DNA from: JAWVZS01 sp964507825
GTDB lineage: Archaea; Thermoproteota; Nitrososphaeria; Nitrososphaerales; Nitrosopumilaceae
DNA: 11,914 bases
Assembly (NCBI GenBank): GCA_964507825.1
Contig: CAZDQM010000070.1
Span: 1 to 11,914, forward strand
Reading direction: 5' to 3'
Positions 6,165 through 11,914 of the stretch are shown in pieces (the first letter of the stretch is position 1; every line of letters begins with the position of its first letter). The notes beneath the pieces were generated by a model. It did no database searches, was not told the origin of the DNA, and saw only the letters and a program-made list of their open reading frames with translations. A program made the position numbers and the translations under genes.

Positions 6165-6992
6165 TTAAACAAGATCCTTTTTCCATCTCAGATATTTAGG
6201 ATCCGGCTTGTAGGAAACATCTACACGTATGTTTAACTCCGTCCCTATGTTGTCTATCCATGATCTAACTGCCGGGGTTTTATGCTTGGATAGGTAATCA
6301 CTGACTGTTATGTTATAATCCTCTTCGACAGTCACATGACCGTATTCAAACGCGGTATCACACATCCTGCACAACAGCAGGCCATTGGAAGGATGCATGG
6401 CATTACGTGGATCTTTCTCCCTCATGGTGTTGTACGGTACAATATGAGCTCCGACCATCCACCTGTCCAAGTTAAACTTGCAAAAGAGGCACTGCTCGTA
6501 CTGGTGTAACAATATGTTCCTAAACTCGTTCTGTTTTGCACGCACGTATGCACTCCCCATGTGCCCATTAGAGCCAAAGTCCTTTCCTTTCATGTCATAA
6601 TATGCTATTATCCTAGCAGCCTCGGCATGATCTGCCAGCCTCCAGATTCCTATACCCGCCTTTCTTTTTTCCGTGCGCCGTAGATCCACGATCAGCTTGC
6701 TACGTCTCAGGTAACGAATCTCGTTGGCAATCGCCTTGTATAATTGGTTCTTACTCATGTCGGTTCCATAGTCCCGGATGTTAAGGTTCAACTCTCTTTC
6801 AACAAAGCCGTCCAGATCCCGCTTGGTATACCAGACCGGACGGTTGACAAAGTCCGAGTTGATACGGCTAAACTCCACGTCCTTGGTTCCCAGAATATTT
6901 CCAACAGTGCTACCCTGCCCATGAAGGTACTTCCAGACCGTCTCGCCTAGTCCGCTAAATTCAGGGTTCTTGGAATATCGCGTACGGTGCAT
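6165..6992 (-). CDS. HNH endonuclease with winged-helix-like N-terminus
   Basis: The 275-residue protein carries a C-terminal HNH (beta-beta-alpha metal) nuclease module: QCLFC (C168, C171), then GAHIVPYN (181-188) with H183, then HPSNGLLLCRMCDTAFEYG (200-218) with N203, C208 and C211. The two CxxC pairs would bind a structural zinc and H183 is the likely catalytic base, as in the HNH_2-like group, where the second pair is often C-x2-H. Residues 80-119 (LYKAIANEIRYLRRSKLIVD, then an Arg/Lys-rich turn and GIGIWRLAD) read like a winged helix, as in restriction-type proteins with an N-terminal DNA-binding part. It probably cuts DNA; whether it is a restriction or other defence enzyme is open. 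No methyltransferase is next to it. The ATG at 6992 sits about 28 nt from a TATA-like box. Confidence 0.83.
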   Translation of the reverse strand: MHRTRYSKNPEFSGLGETVWKYLHGQGSTVGNILGTKDVEFSRINSDFVNRPVWYTKRDLDGFVERELNLNIRDYGTDMSKNQLYKAIANEIRYLRRSKLIVDLRRTEKRKAGIGIWRLADHAEAARIIAYYDMKGKDFGSNGHMGSAYVRAKQNEFRNILLHQYEQCLFCKFNLDRWMVGAHIVPYNTMREKDPRNAMHPSNGLLLCRMCDTAFEYGHVTVEEDYNITVSDYLSKHKTPAVRSWIDNIGTELNIRVDVSYKPDPKYLRWKKDLV

Positions 6993-7016
6993 CCGGTTGA
7001 CATGGTCAAACCCTGT

Positions 7017-7024
7017 TTTAATAT
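7017..7024 (-). promoter_or_regulatory. TATA-like box for the HNH gene
   Basis: TATTAAAA on the minus strand, centred about 28 nt before the ATG at 6992. Just upstream lie two small palindromes, GCCCGGGC (7036-7043) and CTTTTAAAAG (7043-7052), within the divergent HNH/tusA control region. Confidence 0.45.
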
Positions 7025-7181
7025 GTTGATCCTGCGCCCGGGCTTTTAAAAGTGTGATATAACCATCAGGACCGAGTACACAAGTGCGAATTCATGTCTA
7101 GTTCATAGTCGCATTGGCGGCATTGATATCAAGCATGCTTACAAAATATGCCAGAATCGTGTCAAATCAAGCCAATACACA

Positions 7182-7195
7182 CGATATTAATATCG
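7182..7195 (+). promoter_or_regulatory. Palindromic TATA region of the tusA-like gene
   Basis: CGATATTAATATCG is a perfect 14-bp palindrome centred about 30 nt before the ATG at 7219, so it overlaps the expected TATA position. It could be the core promoter alone or also an operator. Confidence 0.5.
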
Positions 7196-7218
7196 CACAT
7201 GGTACTTGGTCTTGTAAT

Positions 7219-7449
7219 ATGTCTGAAGATAAAAGACTCGATGCCACAGGATTGTTCTGCCCAGAACCCGTATTTCGCACAAAAATCGAGATTGAGAGGA
7301 TGCAAGTCGGGCAGATTCTAGCCGTCACCGCCGACGACCCGGCTGCAGAAGAGGATATATCACGATGGGTTCAAAGGCAGGGACACAAACTGCTAGAGAC
7401 AAAAAAGGACGGTTCCGTGGTTGAAATTTCCATTCAAAAGGTGAAATGA
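7219..7449 (+). CDS. TusA/SirA-family sulfur carrier
   Basis: TusA-like proteins carry a persulfide on a conserved cysteine for thiolation and other sulfur transfers in the cytosol. This 76-residue product has the family start RLDATGLFCPEPVFRTK (6-22) with the CPxP motif (C14), then the amphipathic helix and strand (VGQILAVTADDPAAEEDI) and a C-terminal strand ending VEISIQKVK. Length is typical. The ATG at 7219 is chosen because the homology begins right after it and a palindromic TATA region is about 30 nt upstream; an open frame extends back to 7114 but its residues do not look like the family. The gene is convergent with trxB (87 nt between stops) and near thi4, which suggests but does not prove a sulfur-related role. 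The exact acceptor is unknown, so no gene symbol is given. Confidence 0.9.
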   Translation: MSEDKRLDATGLFCPEPVFRTKIEIERMQVGQILAVTADDPAAEEDISRWVQRQGHKLLETKKDGSVVEISIQKVK

Positions 7450-7536
7450 CCGCAACAGGTGCGCGTAATACACCCCCCGTTCATCAACGGCAGATTTCCT
7501 CTAGCTAACATACATGCGCAGAATCAAAATTACATC

Positions 7537-8532
7537 CTAGGATTGTTGTATATCACCAAGGTATCTGTCCACGTCGATTGCAGCCATGCAACCGTACCCT
7601 GCCGCGGTGACGGCCTGCCTGTACCTGTGATCGTGCACGTCGCCTGCGGCAAAGACGCCCCTAATACTCGTACTGGTGTTGCTTGAAATCTTGATGTATC
7701 CCTGCTCATCTAGATCAAGCTGGCCCGTAAATAATTCGGTGTTCGGGGTGTGTCCTATGGCGATAAAGATCCCGCCTGCAACTAGGGTGGATGTCTCGCC
7801 GCTTGCCGTATTTTTCAGGGTAATGTTTTGGACATTTTGCTCTCCCATAATGTCCTCTATTACAGTATTAGTGTGAAACCTAATCTTCTCATTGTCAAGT
7901 GCGCGCTCGTGCATGATCTTGCTTGCTCGGAACACATCCCGCCTGTGAACTATATGCACCTTGCTTGCAAACCTTGTAAGAAACGTGGCCTCCTCCATGG
8001 CCGAGTCCCCTCCGCCAACCACTACTAGATCCTGGTTCTTGAAGAACGGGCCATCGCAGGTTGCACAGTACGAAACGCCTCTTCCGGCGTACTTTTCCTC
8101 AGATGGTATGCCCAGCTTTCTTGGGCTTGCCCCCGTTGCAACTATTACGGCCCTTGCCTCATATTCCTCAGAGTTCGTGAGCACCTTGAGTGGTCCCCTG
8201 AAATCCACGTTTGTTACAATGTCGTCAACGATCGTGGTTCCCATACGAAGCGCCTGCTCCCTCATCGTAATCATCAGATCCGGTCCCATTATTCCGTCCT
8301 TGAATCCGGGATAGTTTTCAACGTCGGTAGTGTTTACCAGCTGTCCTCCAGGCAACAGACCGGAAAGTATCAGGGTGTCGCGTCCCGCACGAGAACAATA
8401 TATGCCTGCAGTATATCCAGCAGGTCCTGCACCTATGATTATAACATCGTATTTTGTCTTTTTTTTCTCTGGTACCATTGGTGGATCGGGTTTTTGTTCT
8501 AGCAAAGTAGAAGAGTCGGTACCAGCCATCAT
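7537..8532 (-). CDS. trxB: Thioredoxin reductase
   Basis: This 331-residue flavoenzyme passes electrons from NAD(P)H through FAD to a disulfide on thioredoxin or a similar partner in the cytosol. Seen in order: the FAD-binding GAGPAG (34-39), GGQL and YPGF segments (62-77), an ATG motif VATGASPRKLGIP (131-143), the redox-active CATC (156-159) in GVSYCATCDGPFF, the NAD(P)-binding GGGDSAMEEA (173-182) with HRRD (196-199), and GVFAAGDVHDHRYRQAVTAA (292-311) for FAD. HRR after the second Rossmann motif suits NADPH. The N-terminal 27 residues precede the first strand and are an extension compared with bacterial TrxB. ATG codons at 8532 and 8529 are both possible. A TATA-like element overlaps the stop of the preceding gene, 21 nt upstream, so it may have its own promoter as well as read-through from thi4. 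Confidence 0.95.
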   Translation of the reverse strand: MMAGTDSSTLLEQKPDPPMVPEKKKTKYDVIIIGAGPAGYTAGIYCSRAGRDTLILSGLLPGGQLVNTTDVENYPGFKDGIMGPDLMITMREQALRMGTTIVDDIVTNVDFRGPLKVLTNSEEYEARAVIVATGASPRKLGIPSEEKYAGRGVSYCATCDGPFFKNQDLVVVGGGDSAMEEATFLTRFASKVHIVHRRDVFRASKIMHERALDNEKIRFHTNTVIEDIMGEQNVQNITLKNTASGETSTLVAGGIFIAIGHTPNTELFTGQLDLDEQGYIKISSNTSTSIRGVFAAGDVHDHRYRQAVTAAGYGCMAAIDVDRYLGDIQQS

Positions 8533-8552
8533 GATACAGTATCAACAAATTG

Positions 8553-8562
8553 ATTAATTTAA
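8553..8562 (-). promoter_or_regulatory. TATA-like box for trxB
   Basis: TTAAATTAAT on the minus strand, centred about 26 nt before the ATG at 8532 and overlapping the stop codon of the upstream gene. It suggests trxB can be transcribed separately from the thi4 unit. Confidence 0.45.
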
Positions 8563-9318
8563 GTTATTCATTGATTCCAAAATATCCTGATGCCGTCTGC
8601 ATAATCTACCCACGTCGACGTGTGCATGTAACAATTCCTCCTGCCAGTGTGCGTTGAACAGCATGCAGTCACGACTGTCGCAAAACGGCTCGCCGGTCAC
8701 ATAATACATCCATGCCTGCAAAAAATAGCCCCTTGCAACAGATGGTATTCTATTATCATGGTACCCTAGGAAGCTGCGCGCATGCCTTTGTTCGATAGCA
8801 TCCATGTCCTCTCCCAAGCGCGATCCCATTATGACATCCAGGTGATATTCTTTTGACCTTGCAGGTGCCTCTACCATGCCGGTCGTCGATATTATTGACG
8901 GATTCGAGCCTATTAGTGCCCTGCTATGATACCTATAATCGATATCATCGTACGTGCACACAGATAGATTCGTAAAAATGACGTGGAATATATCTAATAT
9001 CATCTCGTCTTTGGGAATCATCCCTCCGAATGTTTTTTGTAATTCGAATCCATCATGACACTGGATTCCAGGCCTATCTGCGCCGGCATTAGATATGGAC
9101 ATAGCGGGCAAGCCCTGTTTGGAAAACGGAACATCATGCCGACTTGTCCGTGTCGATGCCACGAGTGCGGCGGCGTCCGGTCCGCCGTATGACATAATAG
9201 ACATCCGTCTTTCAACTACAGGGCACGCGTATCGTTTGACAAACCGCGCTAGGCCGTCCATGTCGATGTCGGGTACAGACGGCTCATCATATAATATCAC
9301 CTTGGAAACCTTCAACAC
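8554..9318 (-). CDS. Uncharacterised Cys/His protein between thi4 and trxB
   Basis: This 254-residue protein is not firmly recognised. It has no membrane segment or signal peptide. The C-terminal third holds a conserved-looking metal-site pattern: PFCDSRDCMLFNAHWQEELL (211-230) with C213 and C218, then VGRLCRRHQDIL (236-247) with C240 and H243. The ordering recalls the cysteine-rich end of archaemetzincin-type metalloproteases and the DUF6775-like archaeal family as I remember it, but no HExxH motif is present, so peptidase activity is not claimed. The central part has FTNLSVCTYDDIDYRYHSRA (115-134). The start is GTG at 9318 (or TTG at 9315), 19 nt after the thi4 stop, without an obvious TATA box, so co-transcription with thi4 is likely. 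The long minus-strand frame and tight spacing support it as a real gene. Confidence 0.75.
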   Translation of the reverse strand: MLKVSKVILYDEPSVPDIDMDGLARFVKRYACPVVERRMSIMSYGGPDAAALVASTRTSRHDVPFSKQGLPAMSISNAGADRPGIQCHDGFELQKTFGGMIPKDEMILDIFHVIFTNLSVCTYDDIDYRYHSRALIGSNPSIISTTGMVEAPARSKEYHLDVIMGSRLGEDMDAIEQRHARSFLGYHDNRIPSVARGYFLQAWMYYVTGEPFCDSRDCMLFNAHWQEELLHAHVDVGRLCRRHQDILESMNNLN

Positions 9319-9337
9319 GTGTACTTGGATTCGTACC

Positions 9338-10156
9338 TTATCTTTCTAGCTCGTCGACCTTTTCGGACGCGATCTCGGCCGCACGCTTGCCTGAAAACAG
9401 CATCGAGCCAAATGTAGGCCCCATTCTTGGAAGCCCATGAGTCTCCGTCACGGACATGCCTGCGGCAATAAGTCCAGGATATATCTGACCGGTCTTGTAT
9501 ACCACCTGATCCTCACCGGACTCTACGTGCATGGGTTGCATTCCCTTCCAGTCTGCCAGTCCTCGGTCCACCAGCCGCTTTACCGCCACAGAGTCGTGCC
9601 CCGACGCGTCGATTATTACCTTGGCTTCCAAGGCTACTGGATCCACGCACGTGATGTTTCTTGGCAGTGCAGATACAGGCATCCAGTTTACGACGATACC
9701 CTCCACCCTTTCATTCCTAAGGACGAGATCGTCGAATTTTGTAAGGTTGAGGAATTTTACGCCAGCGTCACATGCGCCTGCAATCAGCTTTGAGACAGCA
9801 TGCGGGCCCGGGGTAAGGTACAGCCCGTGGCCAACCTCCTTGTACGGTATGCCAAGCTCATCCCAGATCTTTTGTGCAGGTGCCCTTACAGTTACTGGAT
9901 TCATCATGTACCCGCCAAGCCAATAACCGCCTCCAAGATAGTTGTTCTGCTCGACTACTAGGACCTTGTACCCGTTGATTGCAAGTTCTCGGCTCGCGGT
10001 AAGGCCTGCGGGACCTGCGCCTATGATTATGACATCAGAGCTTGCCCTGTCGATCAGGACTCGGTGAAACTCGTCTGCGATGGCCCTCGTAATATCTACC
10101 TCTCGGACATCAGCAAAAATCTTCGACTGGGACTGTGCGCTTACTGCCTCTTGCAT
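9338..10156 (-). CDS. thi4: Thiamine thiazole synthase, Thi4 type
   Basis: Thi4 makes the thiazole adenylate precursor of thiamine from NAD and glycine, with sulfur from an active-site cysteine or from sulfide. From the ATG at 10156 the product has 272 residues, normal for archaeal Thi4. Seen: IIIGAGPAGL (43-52) and VVEQNNYLGGGYWLGGY (67-83) for the dinucleotide; MMNPVTVRAP; ITCVDP (168-173) with C170; and VIIDASGHDSVAVKRLVD (180-197). Methanogen-type Thi4 has His at the position of C170, while suicide-type Thi4 has Cys, so this enzyme is predicted to donate its own sulfur. MHVESGEDQVVYKTGQIYPG (209-228) and the GPTFGSMLFSG end are typical. In-frame ATGs exist at 10180 and 10168; 10156 is preferred because a TTTTAA box lies 26-27 nt upstream of it. 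It heads a probable unit with the unknown gene and trxB. Confidence 0.94.
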   Translation of the reverse strand: MQEAVSAQSQSKIFADVREVDITRAIADEFHRVLIDRASSDVIIIGAGPAGLTASRELAINGYKVLVVEQNNYLGGGYWLGGYMMNPVTVRAPAQKIWDELGIPYKEVGHGLYLTPGPHAVSKLIAGACDAGVKFLNLTKFDDLVLRNERVEGIVVNWMPVSALPRNITCVDPVALEAKVIIDASGHDSVAVKRLVDRGLADWKGMQPMHVESGEDQVVYKTGQIYPGLIAAGMSVTETHGLPRMGPTFGSMLFSGKRAAEIASEKVDELER

Positions 10157-10179
10157 GACATCACACATTCTAAAACACA

Positions 10180-10185
10180 TTAAAA
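10180..10185 (-). promoter_or_regulatory. TATA-like box for thi4
   Basis: TTTTAA on the minus strand, centred 26-27 nt before the ATG at 10156. If this is the promoter, the upstream ATGs at 10168 and 10180 cannot be translated from a leaderless transcript. Confidence 0.4.
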
Positions 10186-10216
10186 CTTTTGTAACTATTA
10201 ACGTGGTTTTGAAATT

Positions 10217-10254
10217 TCAGGTATAATGCCTTCAGTCGATCTGACCTTGTGCAC
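10217..10254 (+). repeat. Dispersed 38-nt repeat, copy 2
   Basis: This segment is 34/38 identical to 5131-5168. It overlaps the last codons and stop of the HAD phosphatase gene (stop at 10232-10234) and lies just upstream of the thi4 promoter. The phosphatase tail in this copy (GGAQGQID) is in a different minus-strand frame from the shared STEGIIP frame. Confidence 0.7.
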
Positions 10255-11260
10255 CTCCACTATCTATGATTAAATTGGAACACGGCTGTTTGACTCGGTA
10301 TATAACTACCGGATGCAGCCACAGTCCGCTCAGTCTCAACAGCTCGTCATACATCTCTGCGATGCCCCTTTCGTGCTCTCCGGTAAGGGCAATATCTGCC
10401 TCGTTGATCACCGCCTGCGATGCGTTTCCAACTGCAAACCCCAAATCTGATGCCCGCAACATTGGTACGTCCATGTCCGCATCTCCCACCGCCACGACAA
10501 AATCGTCAGGGCCGAACCTCATCTCTGTGGCGAATTTTTCTATTGCAGATCCCTTGTTTATGCCCTTGGCGGATACATGGTAGGAATTCTTGCTGGGGTG
10601 GATGTCTACTTTGGCCTTGGATCTTCTCACATATTCGTTCATTTGTTTTCTGGAAACCGATTCTTGCAGGTAGATTCTCTCTGTCTTTCTAAAGCCTTGG
10701 TCTATGTCTTCACGAACTTTGCGACAGTTCTTCCTAATATACGAATTCAGAATGTCCGGTTGGGTCCTGTCACCCAGAGTTTCTTGGCTTCCCAGGCCTA
10801 TTATGATGCCCCCGTTCTCTGCTATTCCATAGGGCTCTGTTTGGAACGATGTCATATCCTTTTCAAGGCGCGGCATGGATCTTCCGGATGCAAAATAGAT
10901 CCTCATCCCACCATCTTTCTTCATCCTGCCAAATGTCGTGCGAATTTTCCTGTTTATGATGCCGCTTCCGCGGGTCAGAGTCCCATCTATGTCGAAAAAG
11001 CAGTGCAGACTTTTGTCTCGTATTCCGACTGTGGATTCGTCGTGTGCCACAGTGACTATCACTTTTTTGACACCCGGCATGCTGTATTTTTGATGAAGAC
11101 TTTTGATTCTTTGCGTCTGGTTTTGCGCCACAAATTTTTTCAAGTGCACCACGATGTTCTCACCAGCATCATATACGCCAGACACGCCTCTGAACTTGGA
11201 GACCTTCCCAGTTATCCTGCCTTTGTTTGCGTTGCGATCCAAGGCTAGGTATATCTTCAT
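10232..11260 (-). CDS. HAD phosphatase (phosphoglycolate-phosphatase-like) with extra N-terminal domain
   Basis: The C-terminal two thirds of this 342-residue protein is a Cof-type HAD hydrolase like archaeal phosphoglycolate phosphatase (TA0175 group), which removes phosphate from 2-phosphoglycolate or sugar phosphates. Motif I is FFDIDGTLT (88-96), motif II is FASGRS (123-128), a lysine in GINKGSAIEKF (233-243) serves motif III, and motif IV is VGDADMDVPM (258-267), followed by GFAVGNA. Residues 1-85 are additional: MKIYLALDR, GVSGVYDAGENIVVHL and PGVKKVIVTVAHDES suggest a small alpha/beta, ferredoxin-like fold, not named. The last 25 residues (from about WLHPVVIYRVK) run into the dispersed repeat and may be a recent extension. 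The ATG at 11260 is preferred over GTG at 11272 because a CTATAAG box is centred 27 nt upstream. Downstream lies thi4. Confidence 0.85.
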   Translation of the reverse strand: MKIYLALDRNANKGRITGKVSKFRGVSGVYDAGENIVVHLKKFVAQNQTQRIKSLHQKYSMPGVKKVIVTVAHDESTVGIRDKSLHCFFDIDGTLTRGSGIINRKIRTTFGRMKKDGGMRIYFASGRSMPRLEKDMTSFQTEPYGIAENGGIIIGLGSQETLGDRTQPDILNSYIRKNCRKVREDIDQGFRKTERIYLQESVSRKQMNEYVRRSKAKVDIHPSKNSYHVSAKGINKGSAIEKFATEMRFGPDDFVVAVGDADMDVPMLRASDLGFAVGNASQAVINEADIALTGEHERGIAEMYDELLRLSGLWLHPVVIYRVKQPCSNLIIDSGGAQGQID

Positions 11261-11283
11261 GGAACATCTCACTGGAACTGAAA

Positions 11284-11290
11284 CTTATAG
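11284..11290 (-). promoter_or_regulatory. TATA-like box for the HAD phosphatase
   Basis: CTATAAG on the minus strand, centred 27 nt before the ATG at 11260. It decides between the ATG and the upstream GTG. Confidence 0.5.
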
Positions 11291-11396
11291 ATTGCTAGCA
11301 TTCTGTCATACATAGGCTGCAGAGCCCTGCCGCGGTTGGCCGCAGGCGTACAAGCAGTGACGCAACAACTTGCTCATGTAGTGCCTCAATCTCCAG

Positions 11397-11672
11397 TCAA
11401 GAACTCACAAACATCTTGACCTTGGACACCTTTGCGTCCGCACTGGAAAGCGTCTCAAGCTTGCGCCTGAATTTGTCAATTTCACTGTGTCTGACAACGG
11501 CAGATGCGGACACACAATAGTCCGTATCGATTTCTGTTTTTGCCGTATATGCCCTTGTAACCTGCCTAAAGTTCTCAAACAGTGCATCCCGGAGCACGGC
11601 ACAGTCCCCATGCTCGTCTCTTGAGCATCTCAGCAGCACGTCAACGTGGTGAACCTTGGGCGCGGACATCAT
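11397..11672 (-). CDS. Small unknown protein, ferredoxin-like fold suspected
   Basis: This 91-residue product is not recognised. Its pattern is a strand (VHHVDVLLRCS, 7-17), a helix (CAVLRDALFENFRQVTRAY, 24-42), two strands (EIDTDYCVSASAVV, 47-60), a helix (SEIDKFRRKLETL, 63-75) and a final strand (VSKVKMFVSS, 82-91). That order resembles a ferredoxin-like alpha/beta sandwich. It has no membrane segment. Cysteines at 16, 24 and 53 do not form a clear metal motif. ATG codons at 11672 and 11669 are both possible. A TATATAAA box at 11703-11710 lies about 35 nt upstream, implying a short leader. The same strand continues with the HAD phosphatase after 136 nt, which has its own TATA box. A shorter frame overlapping it (11405-11611) is a shadow. 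Confidence 0.65.
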   Translation of the reverse strand: MMSAPKVHHVDVLLRCSRDEHGDCAVLRDALFENFRQVTRAYTAKTEIDTDYCVSASAVVRHSEIDKFRRKLETLSSADAKVSKVKMFVSS

Positions 11673-11702
11673 ATCTGTTCAACCCGCGAGACGCTGCGCG
11701 AT

Positions 11703-11710
11703 TTTATATA
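11703..11710 (-). promoter_or_regulatory. TATA box for the 91-residue protein gene
   Basis: TATATAAA on the minus strand, the most canonical archaeal TATA box in the window, about 35 nt before the ATG at 11672. This leaves room for a leader of roughly 8-10 nt. Confidence 0.5.
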
Positions 11711-11880
11711 CGTAAGCTTTGACATTGCGGTACGCGTTTTGGTACGGCATGATCGTAATTAAGACTTTGGTGGGCAGAACTCTGTTTCCTAATTGCGCCC
11801 ATAGATGTTGCCTAGCTGAGTATTTTTTTCGGCATTAGTAAGATATTTTTCACATTAAGAGTCAAATGTGCATGACACTA

Positions 11881-11910
11881 TGTCCCATCGACGACTAAGA
11901 TGATGGGACA
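11881..11910. repeat. 9-bp inverted repeat at right edge
   Basis: TGTCCCATC at 11881-11889 pairs perfectly with GATGGGACA at 11902-11910, with a 12-nt spacer. It may be a hairpin in a transcript, an operator, or part of a larger element cut by the window edge. Confidence 0.5.
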
Positions 11911-11914
11911 AAGA

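Larger units (their letters stand above)
11673..11914. other. Right-end non-coding region
   Basis: It contains the TATATAAA box of the 91-residue gene (11703-11710), a T-run at 11823-11829, a short inverted repeat CACATT...AATGTG (about 11851-11870) and a 9-bp perfect inverted repeat at 11881-11910. No coding frame is evident before the window ends. Confidence 0.4.

Noticed and set aside
7114..7218. N-terminal extension of the TusA-like gene from a TTG start
   Set aside because: The extra 35 residues do not resemble the family, and the palindromic TATA region lies inside them.
8554..9318. Active zinc metalloprotease call
   Set aside because: No HExxH motif is present, so only a Cys/His metal site is noted.
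9437..9926. Two plus-strand frames opposite thi4
   Set aside because: They are antisense to clear Thi4 motifs and have no promoter or recognisable product.
10577..11248. Long plus-strand open frame (223 codons) opposite the HAD phosphatase
   Set aside because: The minus strand encodes all four HAD motifs across this stretch. The plus-strand product has no domain and is a shadow.
1..11914. tRNA genes, CRISPR arrays and insertion sequences
   Set aside because: No cloverleaf, no regularly spaced repeats and no transposase-like product was seen by eye.

Overview
The window reads as chromosomal DNA of an ammonia-oxidising-type archaeon (Nitrososphaerota/Thaumarchaeota, probably Nitrosopumilales or Cenarchaeum-like; the exact lineage cannot be fixed from sequence alone). 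The reasons are: short compact genes rich in ATA (Ile) and AGA/AGG (Arg) codons, use of GTG and TTG starts, TATA-like boxes centred about 26-28 nt upstream of many start codons (leaderless or near-leaderless transcripts), and the gene set itself: CofE (F420), an archaeal Thi4 with a thioredoxin reductase nearby, a TusA-like protein, a SerB-like HAD phosphatase with an unusual DxE motif, and an archaeal phosphoglycolate-type HAD phosphatase.

Layout. 1-1143 (+): GT4-type glycosyltransferase, possibly the end of an operon that starts outside the window. 1144-1497: non-coding, with two perfect palindromes. 1498-1908: a divergent pair, a Cys4 small protein on the minus strand and a His-rich single-span membrane peptide on the plus strand. 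2193-2905 (-): a decayed MNT nucleotidyltransferase / HEPN pair, a toxin-antitoxin type module broken by two in-frame stops and at least three frameshifts, but still readable at protein level. 2906-3516: AT-rich non-coding or degraded DNA. 3517-4911 (+): SerB-like phosphatase then cofE, a two-gene unit. 4912-5215: intergenic DNA with copy 1 of a dispersed 38-nt repeat. 5216-6133 (+): PHP-domain phosphoesterase, convergent with an HNH nuclease (6165-6992, -) that carries a winged-helix-like N-terminal part. 7219-7449 (+): TusA-like sulfur carrier behind a palindromic TATA region, convergent with the minus-strand block 7537-11672: thioredoxin reductase, a Cys/His-rich uncharacterised protein, Thi4, a HAD phosphatase with an extra N-terminal domain, and a 91-residue unknown protein. 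Repeat copy 2 lies between the phosphatase and thi4.

How the genes may work together. The minus-strand unit thi4 - unknown - trxB, facing tusA, suggests a sulfur/redox neighbourhood: the Thi4 has Cys where sulfide-dependent archaeal Thi4 enzymes have His, which predicts the single-turnover, cysteine-donating type. The 2.1-3.5 kb stretch is the accessory-like part of the window. No tRNA, rRNA, CRISPR array or intact insertion sequence was seen. The best candidates for something not routinely annotated are the ruined MNT-HEPN module, the dispersed repeat, the His-rich membrane peptide and the Cys/His protein between thi4 and trxB.
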